Below, piece by piece: positions 31,566 to 41,799 of a stretch of 64,000 nucleotides of DNA. Each line of letters begins with the position of its first letter. The first letter of the stretch is position 1. The stretch comes from Adiantum capillus-veneris. Lineage: Eukaryota > Streptophyta > Polypodiopsida > Polypodiales > Pteridaceae. The translations under genes were made by a program, and so were the position numbers. The stretch spans positions 14,390,912-14,454,911 of the forward strand of contig CM043965.1 of the NCBI GenBank assembly GCA_014529385.2, read 5' to 3'. The notes below the pieces were generated by a model that made no database searches, was not told the DNA's origin, and was given only the letters and a program-made list of their open reading frames with translations.

Positions 31566-32413
31566 ATGCCTCGTGCAAAGGCCACGCCTAGGAGGGCAAC
31601 AGGTGAATCTCTAAATGCTCAAGCAAGAAGACGCCGATATGAGGCGCACAGAGGGGTACTGCAAGAGTTGCAAAGGATAGAACGACATGTTCAACCTACT
31701 ATTCCGTGTCTCCCTTTCCAGCGAGTAGTGCAAGAGATTTACGAGCAGTGGAGAGTCGGCATGCGATGGGCCAGCAGTGCACTACTCTGCCTTCAAGAAA
31801 TTGCAGAAGACTACCTCGTTGAATTCTTCAACGATGGATATATCCTAGCTGCCCATGTACTATCATGCCGTGGGATTTTGATACTCTTCGGAGGCTGCAT
31901 TTCCGCTACAATGGGTTGCTTGAGCCAGTACCTATCCGGGATAGTAGAACCATGGATATTCTCAACATCCCCCCTCTCCATCTTCGTGCAGGACAGACAG
32001 AGCCGTCTAGGGCTGAAACAAACAGCAGAAGGACACGATCACGGGTCGAGAGAAACGACATAGATGGGTAGGCTGAGATAGCCGCAGAGGGGCATGAGTA
32101 AGCTAGAGTGGACCCCGAGGCAGTCATGGAAGAAACAGAGACAGTTATGGAGGAGCCAACTAGACACCAAAATGAGCAAGTCATGGAGGATCCGCAGCCA
32201 GTAAGGGTTGATGAGGGGCAAGAGCAGGCCACGGTGGACCCTGAGGCATTTATGGAGGAACCAATATTGAAGGAAAATGATCTGGAGCCTGTGCCTATTA
32301 GGGACGACCCTACGGCTGTTAGGGAGGAGCGCAACCAGGGAGACAACTCAAGAAAGGCAAGGGCAAGGCTCTACATCACAAGGGCCATCCAACGAGGAGC
32401 CTTTATCAGATGA
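31566..32413 (+). pseudogene. Divergent histone H3-like protein with long acidic tail
   Basis: The start is ATG at 31566. The tail MPRAKATPRRATGE aligns with the N-terminus of histone H3. It keeps R2, K4, T6, R8, T11 and G12 but has Arg for K9 and Ala for S10. The fold follows: LPFQRVVQEIYEQW (alpha-1), MRWASSALLCLQEIAEDYLV (alpha-2) and, after a small deletion that shifts the frame near 31856, TIMPWDFDTLRRLHF (alpha-3). The usual AKRV loop is missing at the deletion. A Glu/Arg-rich extension with repeats (LEPVPIRD twice, VDPEA twice) continues in phase to 32413, with stops at 32069 and 32099. It would sit in or compete for nucleosomes. The first 98 codons are open. Confidence 0.85.
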
Positions 32414-34151
32414 ATCAATTATTTTAGAGAAAATCAACGAAGAGAAGGAAGAGGAGTTGCAAGTTCTGCTCAGCGCAGCGCCTCTGCATGCAAAGATACT
32501 GTTGCCTGGAAGGTCAGAGGAGGCCTGCATTTTCAACCTCGGTCAACAAGACTTCCTGTGCATGAGCAGTTTCATCAACTTCAACGCAACGAATGAGGTC
32601 CTCAACATTTCTTTGTGGTAATTCGCATGCTCTTTAAAAGTCATGGTTGGTTCATTAAATGGGTCTCTACCAAGACATGGGTCAATACCAAGCGAGACAG
32701 TGGCTTATGGAATTCGATAGTGGTACTACTCACTCGGTATTGACCCATGTCTTCGCGGCAATCATCAAGTTTTTCTTTATAAGTCACGCTTGATTCATTA
32801 AATGGCTCACTACCGCTAAGACATGGGTCAATACCAAGCTAGTCAGTGGCTTATGGAATTTGATAGCTGCCCCACTTGCTCGGTATTGACTCATGGGTTT
32901 ATGGCAGTGAATGATAGCCCACTGAAATACCTTAAGTCTAATCTCTGCCATTGATTCATGTTAGGCACGCTGTCTCGCTTCTCCCCCCTGAGGTTCAAAA
33001 CAAAGTATACGTAATAGATCTGCTAATATCGCCTATGCTGCATAACAACCCAGTTTCCTTTTTGAGTCTGATGAACTGGTTTAGTAGAGTCAACTTTATC
33101 TAGCATGCTTTCTGGTCATTGCATACAATCAATCGTGAGTTTTTTCTTGCCTTGTAAAAACCATGTTGCATTTAGAATCTTTCTCCTCATCTTTGATGGT
33201 GTCTTTGTAGTGATCATTGGAGTCTGATGTTATTTGACATGGAAGCTAAGATTGTTTACTACGCAAACTCTGGGCAAAGCAGGGCGTTTCACGATCGTGT
33301 AAAAACGTAAGGCCCATCTGGGTACATTTGGAAGTAGTGTCTCTTTGTAATGTGTTGCTGACTCAAGTGGTTATGTATGTAGTGCCGCGAAAAAACTTGT
33401 ATGCTGTGTAGAGCATGTTTTGTTAGAACATGATCTAGGAAATACCATCCGATACAAACGGGTAACCGTGCCCACACAGATTGATGACTATAGCTGTGGC
33501 TGGCGAACTTGTTTGAATGCCCTGTTGCTCCTCAGTCAAATTTTGGATGTACCGAACGTAAGTAATCGTGCTGTTTCATTATTTGCTGCAACATTTGTAT
33601 GAAGCAATATCTTTACTTACTTTCCTATTATCACACTTCTACAAGAACTTTAATTACATAACTACATCCCCAACGATGTGCGACATTTTTCTGTAATGGC
33701 CATCCAGCATATTATAATCTCGGTAAACAGACACACAAGAGAGGAAGGGGCGAGAGCTGAGGAGTTCAAACAGGCTCGCATTAACAAAATGATGCAACGC
33801 TACAATCAGACTCAAGAAGACGTTCGAAATATGAAAGAAGCAATAAATCAATATTATGCGGATGCCGCAGAAGTAAAGGAATGGGCTACACGTCGACGAC
33901 AAGAGAAAGAACAGAGGGAAGCTTCACAAGTGCAAGATGCATGGGAAGCCATGGAAGAGGCCCATGATTTCGACGACGCGAAAGGATGCCCGAGACCAGC
34001 ATCCCTAGAGGCAGAAGTAGCAGCAACCGGGGGAAAGGACAGGGGACCAGTGGCACAAACTGGGGGAGAGGACAATAGCAGGGAAAGGGAGCAATTTACT
34101 TGTATAAATATTGACAGAAACAACACAATATGTAAAGTTTTGAGACAATGA
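32277..34151 (+). pseudogene. ULP1-type (C48) cysteine protease with coiled-coil end
   Basis: The gene follows the H3-like frame on the same strand and may be its continuation by splicing. A first exon runs through EEKEEELQVLLSAAPLHAK to a GTAATT donor at about 32620. Later exons carry the protease core. At 33211-33306 is DHWSLMLFDMEAKIVYYANS (catalytic His, with Asn where Asp is usual). At 33412-33557 is VPTQIDDYSCGWRTCLNALL (oxyanion Gln and nucleophile Cys), followed by a GTAAGT donor. The last exon (about 33660-34151) contains NDVRHFSVMAIQHIII and a long charged coiled coil. Such enzymes cleave SUMO or ubiquitin-like tags. A TAG near 33100 suggests decay. Exact exon joins are uncertain. 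Confidence 0.8.
32673..32896. repeat. Two hairpins inside an intron of the protease gene
   Basis: Inverted repeats lie at 32673-32751 and 32821-32896. Arms read ACATGGGTCAATACCAAGCG and a near-perfect complement. They share the CAATACCAAGCG core with the upstream array but have different flanks and loops (AGTGGCTTATGGAATT). Confidence 0.85.
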
Positions 34152-34391
34152 AAATGTACATTTTTGAAACATTGTTTGACCGCCGCAAAATGTCTCTGCA
34201 TTAGTCATTTTGAAGAGTACATCATGGTTTGCATGGCATCAAAGCTCTTTGCGTGCACAAGGTATGTAAACTAGCTTCCGGTGGAAGCAATTAAGTGAAG
34301 TGTATTTGTGAGTGACTCCTTGCACAATGTTGTTTTCTCCTTGCGTCTTGGAATCTGAAAAGAAGAAAAAGTTAGATTCTCTCTTAATATA
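34152..34391. other. Short gap between convergent genes
   Basis: This separates the plus-strand protease gene from the minus-strand gene at 34392-35669. No motif is recognised; it should hold both 3' untranslated regions. Confidence 0.4.
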
Positions 34392-35669
34392 TTAAAGACA
34401 ATCAAAATTCGTCCATTTAGTAAGCACCTTTCCATTGTTGAGACTGAATGCATACAATTCCGGCAAAAGTGGAAGTTCTTCACATGTAAGATCTACCCTG
34501 AGTTGTGCAAGAGTTGTGCTTGACATCGTCTCCATCATAGTAAGTAGGTTGTCTCGAAAGTAGAGCTCCATTGATAAAGGTTTATTCTTGAGGCTATTCT
34601 CTGTATCTTGGTCGAGTGGAATAAGCTGCCCACTAAGAAGATGATATCTAATATAGTAAAACGACACTAAGAAATTTTGAGAGCTTATAATGAACTTGCA
34701 AATTATGGACTTCTTTGCAAATACAGATTTTGCTCTTTGATTGTTTCCTATCCCAATTATCATCTAAAAAGTCCAAACAGCTCTCAGACTTGCAAATGAA
34801 CATTGTTGCGGTAGTTCTTATTTGCTCATTGAAGAAAAAATCTACAAACACTTCAAGAGGCATAAATAGTGCTAGCCGAACTAATTTTGTGGCAATTGAA
34901 TACTTGAGGGACTTTTGTATATCCTGAAACAACTTATTCCTAAAGCTTTCACTAGTTTGCGAAGCTGGCAAGGACCAATCCTTGCTGTCAAAAGATGAAA
35001 GTGACAAAGGAGCTACACGACCCCAACCAATGGAGGTTCTCGGTTCCACACATGACATATCATAAAAGAAAATTCCATTATTTGTAAGTTCCTTGTGTTG
35101 TCTTCCTCGGTACATTTGCTCACCAATAAATGCATGGAAAGCATCAAAAAGCCCAACTATGCTCTCAACTGGTTGCCAATTTGTCCTATTCGATGGATAA
35201 ATATCTAAAACATACCAAAGATGATATCCACCACTTAACCTTCGAATATAATCATGCACTAAGCGAGATGCTCAAAATAACTTACAGTTGGGTCGATGCC
35301 TTGGAAAACTTGGAGGAGATGTTTGCAACCTTAAGTCTGCATGCTGGAAAGCATGTTGTATGAGAACCTCTTTCACCCACTTGCTTTGTGCACACACTTT
35401 AAACTCTTTAACTTGTCCCTTGAAAGCCTCCACGAAATCAATGCGTTGCCTCCTCTTCCTCCTCCTAGTTTGCAGTAGAACCCAATTTTCGATAGTTATT
35501 CGAGATGGTATCCATGCTTGATCATCTGTAGTATAACTATTAAAAATTCTAACAGAGTCAATGGTCCGATAGTTATTCGAGATGGTATCCATGCTTGATC
35601 ATCTGTAGTATAACTGTTAAAAATGCTAACAGAGTCAATGGTAGTGCTAGGCCTTCGAGAAGTAGTCAT
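34392..35669 (-). pseudogene. Unrecognised gene at the right end of the element
   Basis: The start is ATG at 35669 (MTTSRRPSTTIDSVSIFNSY). A 77-bp tandem duplication (35490-35643) then disturbs the frame. The frame continues as RRRKRRQRIDFVEAFKGQVK (basic, possibly a nuclear signal). A TGA at about 35272 interrupts it. Then comes a long stretch with SGGYHLWYVLDIYPSNRTNW and ESFRNKLFQDIQKSLKYSIA, to about 34700. A change of frame, probably an intron, leads to the last part (LRVDLTCEELPLLPELYAF), ending at 34392. No domain is recognised. Length would be about 400 residues. Confidence 0.5.
35490..35643. repeat. 77-bp tandem duplication inside a coding exon
   Basis: The units 35490-35566 and 35567-35643 differ at only two or three bases. 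Both contain GGTATCCATGCTTGATCATC. The length is not a multiple of three, so the duplication breaks the minus-strand frame. Confidence 0.92.
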
Positions 35670-35997
35670 GGTGTGCACTAGAATACACAAAAAGGTTAGC
35701 GCAAATATGAAAAAGGGAAGAAGTTTTGAGAGGGAAGTACAACTACTCAAAGTCATATTTGGGCGGGAACAAAGATACTAGATAGAGTCTTCAATGAAAG
35801 CTTTGAAATTCCTCGGTACAGAGTTAGTATGACTTACGGCATTTATGCCTTGAAAGCGTGAAATTGTGCAATTTGATGAACAAAAATAATATTTCCTCCC
35901 TTTTTTTTAAAAGAGCTTGACTCCAAAATGTCGATTTTCAACGTAACGTTAGCCTCTTCCTCATTGTTCGAGCGCCACTCTCTCTCTAGAACTGAAA

Positions 35998-36029
35998 GGC
36001 CCAAAAGTGAGTCTAACTTTCTCCTAATG
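35998..36029 (-). repeat. Right terminal inverted repeat
   Basis: The reverse complement starts CATTAGGAGAAAGTTAG and matches 23274-23305 at 31 of 32 positions. Confidence 0.85.
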
Positions 36030-36454
36030 ATAACCGGTTATCATCGTAAAAATTTTAAAAACCTTGGCATAAAACAAGGGATGATGCATAACACATCTGG
36101 TCTGTTTAGGGTCATACTCATTGTAATGAAGCCATCGGCCCGTAAAGGGATTGAAGTTGGTTTTAGAAGATAAGTATATGCTAAAAATGAGTCATTAGTC
36201 AGGGTTGGATGTCTTGTACTAGTGTACCGGGTATATAAAGATCCTTGAAGTCTTGCATTTCACACCATTATAGGGTCTATTTGATGTGACAAACAACATA
36301 TGAGAGCTACAATCTTTAATTAGGTGAAAACAGTTCCTATATATTTAATCATTGAGTGGGTAAAAGTAGTCCTCAAGTGTATAATTGCATTGAAGATTAC
36401 ATAGTTTTCATGCATTGAAGATTACATTGATAATGTTGGATCCAAAGTGCATTG
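36030..36454. other. Unassigned spacer
   Basis: No gene or repeat is recognised. A small direct repeat (TGCATTGAAGATTACAT, twice near 36390-36430) is present. The palindrome AACCGGTT lies just outside the right terminal inverted repeat. Confidence 0.5.
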
Positions 36455-36650
36455 TGTACTAGTAGCACACATGATACCCTCAAGCTAAAACAAACGTGGA
36501 CAAGCTTGACTGTTGTCCATACATCGTGCCATTTTCGTACGCGACCTATTTTTCCTTTCAGCAACACCATTTTGCTAAGGTGTATACAGCACTATACATT
36601 GGTGTTTTATCCCATGGCTAGCCAAAAATGCATTAAACTCATGAGACATA
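36455..36650 (-). pseudogene. Copia C integrase fragment, left of the nested element B
   Basis: The sequence matches Copia A from about 19400 to 19590 on the same strand, including the region of the NGVSERKN motif. It stops at ACATA, the target duplication of Copia B, and resumes at 42027. It is therefore part of a third element of the A/B family that served as the target. Confidence 0.88.
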
Positions 36651-36875
36651 TATTACCATATACATGTGGTAGTGATGTGTGTGAACACACTAGGACCGCC
36701 GGGGCATTTTTCCCTCTTTAGGAGGTTTTTCCCCCGAGCATTGTATATATGCCCATCACTCTAGGGCTATCTATCTTTCCATTGCATACTAAGTAACATA
36801 CTCTCTATTGTGTGCCTTGAGCTTCCTTCGTCTTCTCCAAGCTGTGTGCGTTTCTCTGCAACCCTAAATCCACCA
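36651..36875 (+). repeat. 5' LTR of Copia B
   Basis: 225 bp. It starts TATTACC (expected TG mutated to TA) and ends CCACCA. A TATATATG core promoter motif lies near 36743. The primer site TGGTATCAGAGC follows at 36878-36889. Confidence 0.95.
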
Positions 36876-37240
36876 ATTGGTATCAGAGCAGGTTGCATCC
36901 TGTCGGGCTTAGTTGCCAGCTACTCCAGCACACGCCTGCTCACTTTCTTCGATTTTAGTGAGCTTTGGCAAGCATTCGCAGGTTGAAGAAAATTTTGGAT
37001 GAGATCGTAGAGCTCAGTCTGCTCAGATTGTTGATTCGGACTCATTTCGGCCTCCGTTTCCACTACAAGCAGTAGTACTGCACAGACTATTTTGTCATTT
37101 TGTGCAGAATTTCTATCAGTGTCGTTTTCTGCATAACAGGTGCCTTATAGTCTTCTACGGTTTGTGCTATATAGCACGTGTTGTTCTCGCTCCATTTCTC
37201 CTATTTTCGTGTAGTTTTCACATCAGGTGCAACATTTACC

Positions 37241-38259
37241 ATGGCTGACAACAACACAAATGTGTTCAAGATGTTGCGGCTGCTGAGGGCAGATTGGATG
37301 GGGACAACTACCCTATGTGGGCTTATATGATGCAACATTTTCTTGTGTCAAAGAGCGTCTAGAACATTGTGCAGGGCATTGATGTATGTGATGGTTTTGA
37401 GGATGTAGGCGATGTTGAGGATGTTGCACGTCTTGCTGCAAGGATTGCTGCTATTAGAGTTGTTTTGCCTACGACAAAACAAGCTCCTTGGGATGTAAAG
37501 TATGCACAGGCTCATGCCTTGATTGCGTTGTCTGTGAAGCGCACCATTGTTCCTCAAGTTCATTAAGCAAAATCTACAAAACAGGCTTGGGATATTCTAG
37601 CAGGTCTTTATGCAAGCCGCAATGAGGGTAAAATTGCTTTGCTGCGTAAAGAGCTAGAGTCGAACATTATGCATGAGGAAGATGATATGGACACTTTCCT
37701 TGCTAGTGTCAAGGATATCAATGAGCAACTTATTTCTGCAGGTGAAGTCATTTCAGACAGTTCCCTTGTGCAGACTGTTCTTGATGCCTTACCAGATTCC
37801 TACCAGACTTTTGCTAGTACTTGGAGACTGATGACCCAAGGAAATCCTGAAGTTGTCAAGTTTGATGCATTATGCACATTGCTGTTGCAAGAGTCACTTT
37901 CCAAAAAAAACAGAACTAGGCAGCATGCAGTTGAATAGGCTTTTATTGCTTCTCAAAGAAAGGGTGGTAACAACAATGCGGCCACTTCTGATGGTTCTGC
38001 TGCGAGTGGCAAAACTTCTATTCCTAATGCTTCTGCTGGCAGCAATTTGTCTGGAAATTCTGGTGATAAGGGCAAAAAGAAGATGCGTTGCCATTATTGT
38101 AAAGCTAATGATCACTTGATCAAGTCGTGTCCTAAGTTGAAGGCCAAAGAGGCTAAGAAGAAAGAGGGTGGTTCCACTGCAAATGCTGGTTCCACTACAA
38201 ATGCAGCCATTGTTGAGTCTTCTGTGAAAGGAGACTATGTTGCTGATTTTGATGCATAA
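37241..38259 (+). pseudogene. Copia B gag with CCHC knuckle
   Basis: The start is ATG 37241 (MADNNTNVFKM). A frameshift soon after (about 37275) and the TAG at 37359, shared with Copia A, interrupt it. Later it reads MHEEDDMDTFLASVKDINEQ and LDALPDSYQTFASTWRLMTQ. The zinc knuckle CHYCKANDHLIKSC is at 38090-38131. Further stops lie at 37564 and 37936, and the frame ends at 38259. Confidence 0.9.
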
Positions 38260-38310
38260 TGGGCTTTTAGCGTAGAGTGTACTTATAATCCTGATGTCCA
38301 TGATGCACGC

Positions 38311-39226
38311 TTGTCAGTTGCTGCAGATTCACATGTGTGGTATTTTGACAGTGGTGCTACAAAGCACATTACCTCACATCGTGAATTGTTTACCTCTCTA
38401 GAGTCTGTCCCTCATGGGAATTCAATCACTTGTACCAACAATGCCTGTTATCCGATTCAGGGAGTTGGAAAGATTGTGCTTACTGCTGCAGATGGCAGTT
38501 CCTTCACACTTGTTGATGCACTTTATGTACCTGGGATCAAGAAGTATCTCTTGTCTATATCCGCACTTGCTAGACTTGGACTTGTAGTCAAATTTGTGGA
38601 TGACAGATGTACAATTTATGATCTCAGTTTTGGTGATGAAATTGTTGCATCTGGTCTTTTGTACCGTGGGCTGTATAAGCTCACTTTGTATGACAAGTGT
38701 GGACAAAATTTTGCAAATGATGTTGCAAATTCAAGGGCTATTTTAGATGCAAAACTTTGCCATGCAGGTTTTGGTCATTTGAATTTTGCCAATTTGCTGC
38801 GTTTGCAAAAATTTGATATGGTTGCTTCTTTGCCGCCTCTTGAAGCACCTGTCAAACATGTTTGTGAAGGTTGTGTTTTGCGTAAGATGCAGCGTTCTAA
38901 GTTTCCAAAGGATGGTTCAGTTCGGGCCACATGTAGGTTGCAGCTTGTGCATAGTGATGTTTGTGGGCCCATGCAGACTACATCCTTGGGAAATTATCTT
39001 TATTTTCTGACTTTCGTTGATGATTACTCCAGGCATGCATGGGTATGTCCACTTAAAGAGAAGTCTGAAGTTTTTATGTGCTTCAAAAAATTTCTGGCTA
39101 TGGCTGAAAATGTCTCGAAATGTACTATGGGCACCCTCCATTCCGATCGAGGTGGGGAGTATATGTCTCATGCATTTAATGCATTTCTAGCTAGTTGTGG
39201 GATAAAACACCAATGTATAGTGCCTT
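38311..39226 (+). pseudogene. Copia B protease and N-terminal integrase
   Basis: The protease active site is WYFDSGATKHITS. The integrase zinc domain (HAGFGHLNF and CEGC) and the first two catalytic Asp residues (LVHSDVCGPM, LHSDRGGEYM) are in one open frame of about 300 codons. The frame ends at the MITE insertion in IKHQCIVP. Confidence 0.92.
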
Positions 39227-39452
39227 CCCGGGGCGGTCACTTTTTAGAATGTGTATGATATCACGTGAGTTAACCGGAGAGGATTATTAAAAGACCAAAA
39301 TGTATAAAAATGTATACATACAGAGGGGGGTGGGGGTTTTTTAAATAGGCTCACAATGTAAGTATAGTATTTATATTGGGGTATTATTAATTACCTCTTG
39401 AATGCACGTGATATAGGGGTCTTTTCATAAGTGAATGCCCCGGGAGTGCCTT
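39219..39452. mobile_element. 218-bp MITE with 8-bp target duplication
   Basis: The insert 39227-39444 begins CCCGGGGCGGTCACTT and ends with the imperfect complement AAGTGAATGCCCCGGG. It is flanked by AGTGCCTT at 39219-39226 and 39445-39452. It has no coding capacity. An 8-bp duplication is typical of hAT elements and also of P-type elements. Comparison with uninterrupted Copia A integrase shows exactly where the insert begins and ends. Confidence 0.9.
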
Positions 39453-39853
39453 ATACACCTCAGCAAAATGGTGTTGCTGAGAGAAAAAACAAGTCATTGA
39501 CGGAAATGGCGCGATGTATGGTCAAAAGTCAAGCTTTCCCGCATTCTTTTTGGCTTGAGGCCATCATGTGGGTCACTCATGTACTTAAAGGGTATCCTAT
39601 GAAAGCTTTGCAGTCTATTACTCCATATGAAGCATGGCACGATAGAAAGCCTTCTATTGAGCACATGCGTGCTTTTCGCTATTTGGCATATGCTTTGGTG
39701 CCACAAACATGGCAAAGAAAATTGGATGATAAGGCTTTCAAATGTATTTTTGTTGTTTATAGTGCTGAAAGCAAAGGTTACAGGTTATATCATCCGCAAA
39801 CAAAGCGTATTCTGGTTTCACGGGATGTAGTGTTTGTGGAAGATTCTGTTTAG
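39453..39853 (+). pseudogene. Copia B C-terminal integrase
   Basis: Resumes with YTPQQNGVAERKNKSLTEMA, which contains the catalytic Glu. It continues with HSFWLEAIMWVTHVLKG and VLVSRDVVFVEDSV-type blocks before a stop at 39851. A linker to the reverse transcriptase (QARGMPKWLVHTLRDSK) follows to about 40276. Confidence 0.92.
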
Positions 39854-40259
39854 CCCTTGTTGTCATGTACTAGAGACAGTAATGTAAGCTCACAGGACAT
39901 TTATGACACTTTGTTGCCTCTTTTCAGTGGTGGAAATACGAATGTAAGTTCCAATGAGGCAAATGTACAACCTATGGGGGTTTCTAAAAATGTTACAGAT
40001 CAGCCTAGTGCAGATGTACATGATGTACTTGATGAGGAAAGGGCTAAAAATGAGCAGGCTAGAGGTATGCCAAAATGGCTGGTGCACACTTTGCGTGACA
40101 GTAAATTGGATGCACCTTTGTCTAGTCGTACTCGTTTAGGCTCTCACCATGCACCTTATGCATCACATTGTTATGCTTTGGCTGTGTCTAGCTTACATGA
40201 TGTTGAGGAGCCTCTGTCTTTTGATGAAGCACAAAATTCCAAAAAATTGGATGGCTGTC

Positions 40260-41257
40260 ATGCAATCAGAATATGATGCACTTATAAAAAATGACACGTG
40301 GAATTTATGTGATTTGCCTCCTGGCAAAAAAGGCCATTGGTACGAAGTGGGTTTACAAGTTGAAACGCAAGCTAGACGGTGAGATCGATCGCCATAAGGC
40401 TCAACTTGTTGCAAAGGGTTATGCACAGCAAAAAGGCATAGATTATGAAGAGAATTTTGTTCCCACTTGTCATATGACTACTGTGCGTATGTGCATTGGC
40501 AGCTCATTTTGGTTGGGATGTACATCAATCAGACATTGTTACTGCTTTCTTGAATGGTGACATATTTGAGGAAGTTTATGTCACGCAGCCTCGTGGTTTT
40601 GTCATAAAAGGACAAGAGGACAAAGTATGCAGATGTAAGAAGGCTTTGTATGGGTTGAAGCAATCTCCTCGTGCTTGGTATGAGAAAGCTGACACTCATT
40701 TGGTTAAACGAGGCTTTTGTAACAGTCCAACAGAAAGCACATTGTATGTAAAGTGTGAGGGTGATGTACTTCTCATTGTGGTTCTTTATGTCGATGATTT
40801 GCTGATCACTGGACCAAATGAGAGACATATTGCTGAATTTAAGGCTGATTTGAATGCTACTTTTAAGATGAAAGATTTGGGGTTGCTACATCATTACTTG
40901 GGTATACAGTTTAAGCAGTGTGATGGTGGTATTGCCTTGTGTCAGAAAAGTTACATAGAGACATTGCTATGTAAGTTTGGACTTGAAGATTGCAAACCTA
41001 TTGCCACTCCCATGAAAACAGGTTTGAAGTTAAGTCTACATGATGCTGGCGATCTTGCTGATGTCACTCTTTACCAAACTGTTGTTGGCTGCCTCATTTA
41101 TGTATGCAACACGAGGCCAGATATTCAGTTTGCAGTCTCACAAGTCAGCAGATTTATGCATAGCTCAGGGTCTAAGCATTGGCAGGCTGTCAAGAGGATT
41201 TTCCGCAACCTTAGTGGCACTTTACATCTTGGCATCATTGCCGCCAGACTTGCATGA
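40260..41257 (+). pseudogene. Copia B reverse transcriptase
   Basis: The N-terminal blocks (WVYKLKRKLDGEIDRHKAQL, then GIDYEENFVP) sit in one frame. The larger part is one open frame at 40496-41257 with DVHQSDIVTAFLNGDIFEEV and the catalytic VVLYVDDLLITG. The MKDLGLLHHYLGIQFKQCDG and TRPDIQFAVSQVSRFMHS blocks follow. A frameshift lies near 40490 and another near 41240. Confidence 0.93.
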
Positions 41258-41724
41258 TTTTTCGGACTCAGATTGGGCTGGTTGTTTTGACACGCGAGTG
41301 TCCACAAGTGGTTTTTTGTTTCATGCTTGGAAGTTCATGTATATCATGGTTGAGCAAGAAGCAACCTACTGTGGCCACTTCAAGTTGTGAGGCTGAGTTC
41401 AAGGCAGTCTTCAGAGCTACGGTTGAGTGTGTATGGCTCAGACACCTTATGGCTGATTTGGGTGTTGGACAGGACATTGCCAACACTATCTACACTGACA
41501 GTCAGAGCGCATTGACAGTTCAGAGGAACCCAGTTTTTCATCCTCGCACAAAGCACATTGAGGTGCATTACCACTATGTCAGGGAGAGGCTCTCAGCAGG
41601 AGAGATCAGCTTGGCTTATGTGCCAACACAGTTCAACCTTGCATATCTTTTCACAAAGGCATTGTCTCATGAGAAGCTTGAATCTTTCCGCAAATCTTTG
41701 GGCTTACTCCCCTTTGTGGACTGA
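41254..41724 (+). pseudogene. Copia B RNase H
   Basis: The frame includes ISWLSKKQPTVATSSCEAEF, IYTDSQSALTVQRNPVFHPR and HIEVHYHYVRERLSAGE. It ends at the natural stop shared with Copia A. It is open apart from a shift at its start. It removes template RNA during cDNA synthesis. Confidence 0.92.
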
Positions 41725-41799
41725 TCATGTCCTTAGGGCATGGCACTTACCTTTACTCATGTGCCATCTCTTGTTCACCGCATCACTCCAGGGGGGATT

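Larger units (their letters stand above)
23274..36029. mobile_element. Putative 12.76-kb multi-gene DNA transposon
   Basis: The two ends are inverted copies of a 32-bp sequence that begins CATTAGGAGAAAGTT and ends CACTTTTGGGCC, with one mismatch. Both ends continue into an AGAGAGAGA patch 12-25 bases further in. Between them lie an intron-bearing DDE-transposase-like gene, four other intron-bearing or decayed genes, and arrays of long hairpins. No LTR, reverse transcriptase or integrase lies inside. Target duplication is uncertain: TA is possible if the element starts at GGAGAAAG. The gene content does not match a transposon superfamily I know. Confidence 0.7.

Noticed and set aside
31566-31913. 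Ordinary host histone H3 or CENH3 gene
   Set aside because: Tail substitutions, the missing loop, the long acidic extension, the adjacent protease and the flanking inverted repeats are not those of a host histone locus. A captured CENH3 cannot be fully excluded.
35272-35285. 27-base micro-intron in the minus-strand gene (GTAAGTT to CGCTTAG)
   Set aside because: Too short for a plant intron; the phase is kept without splicing and a single CGA-to-TGA change explains the stop.
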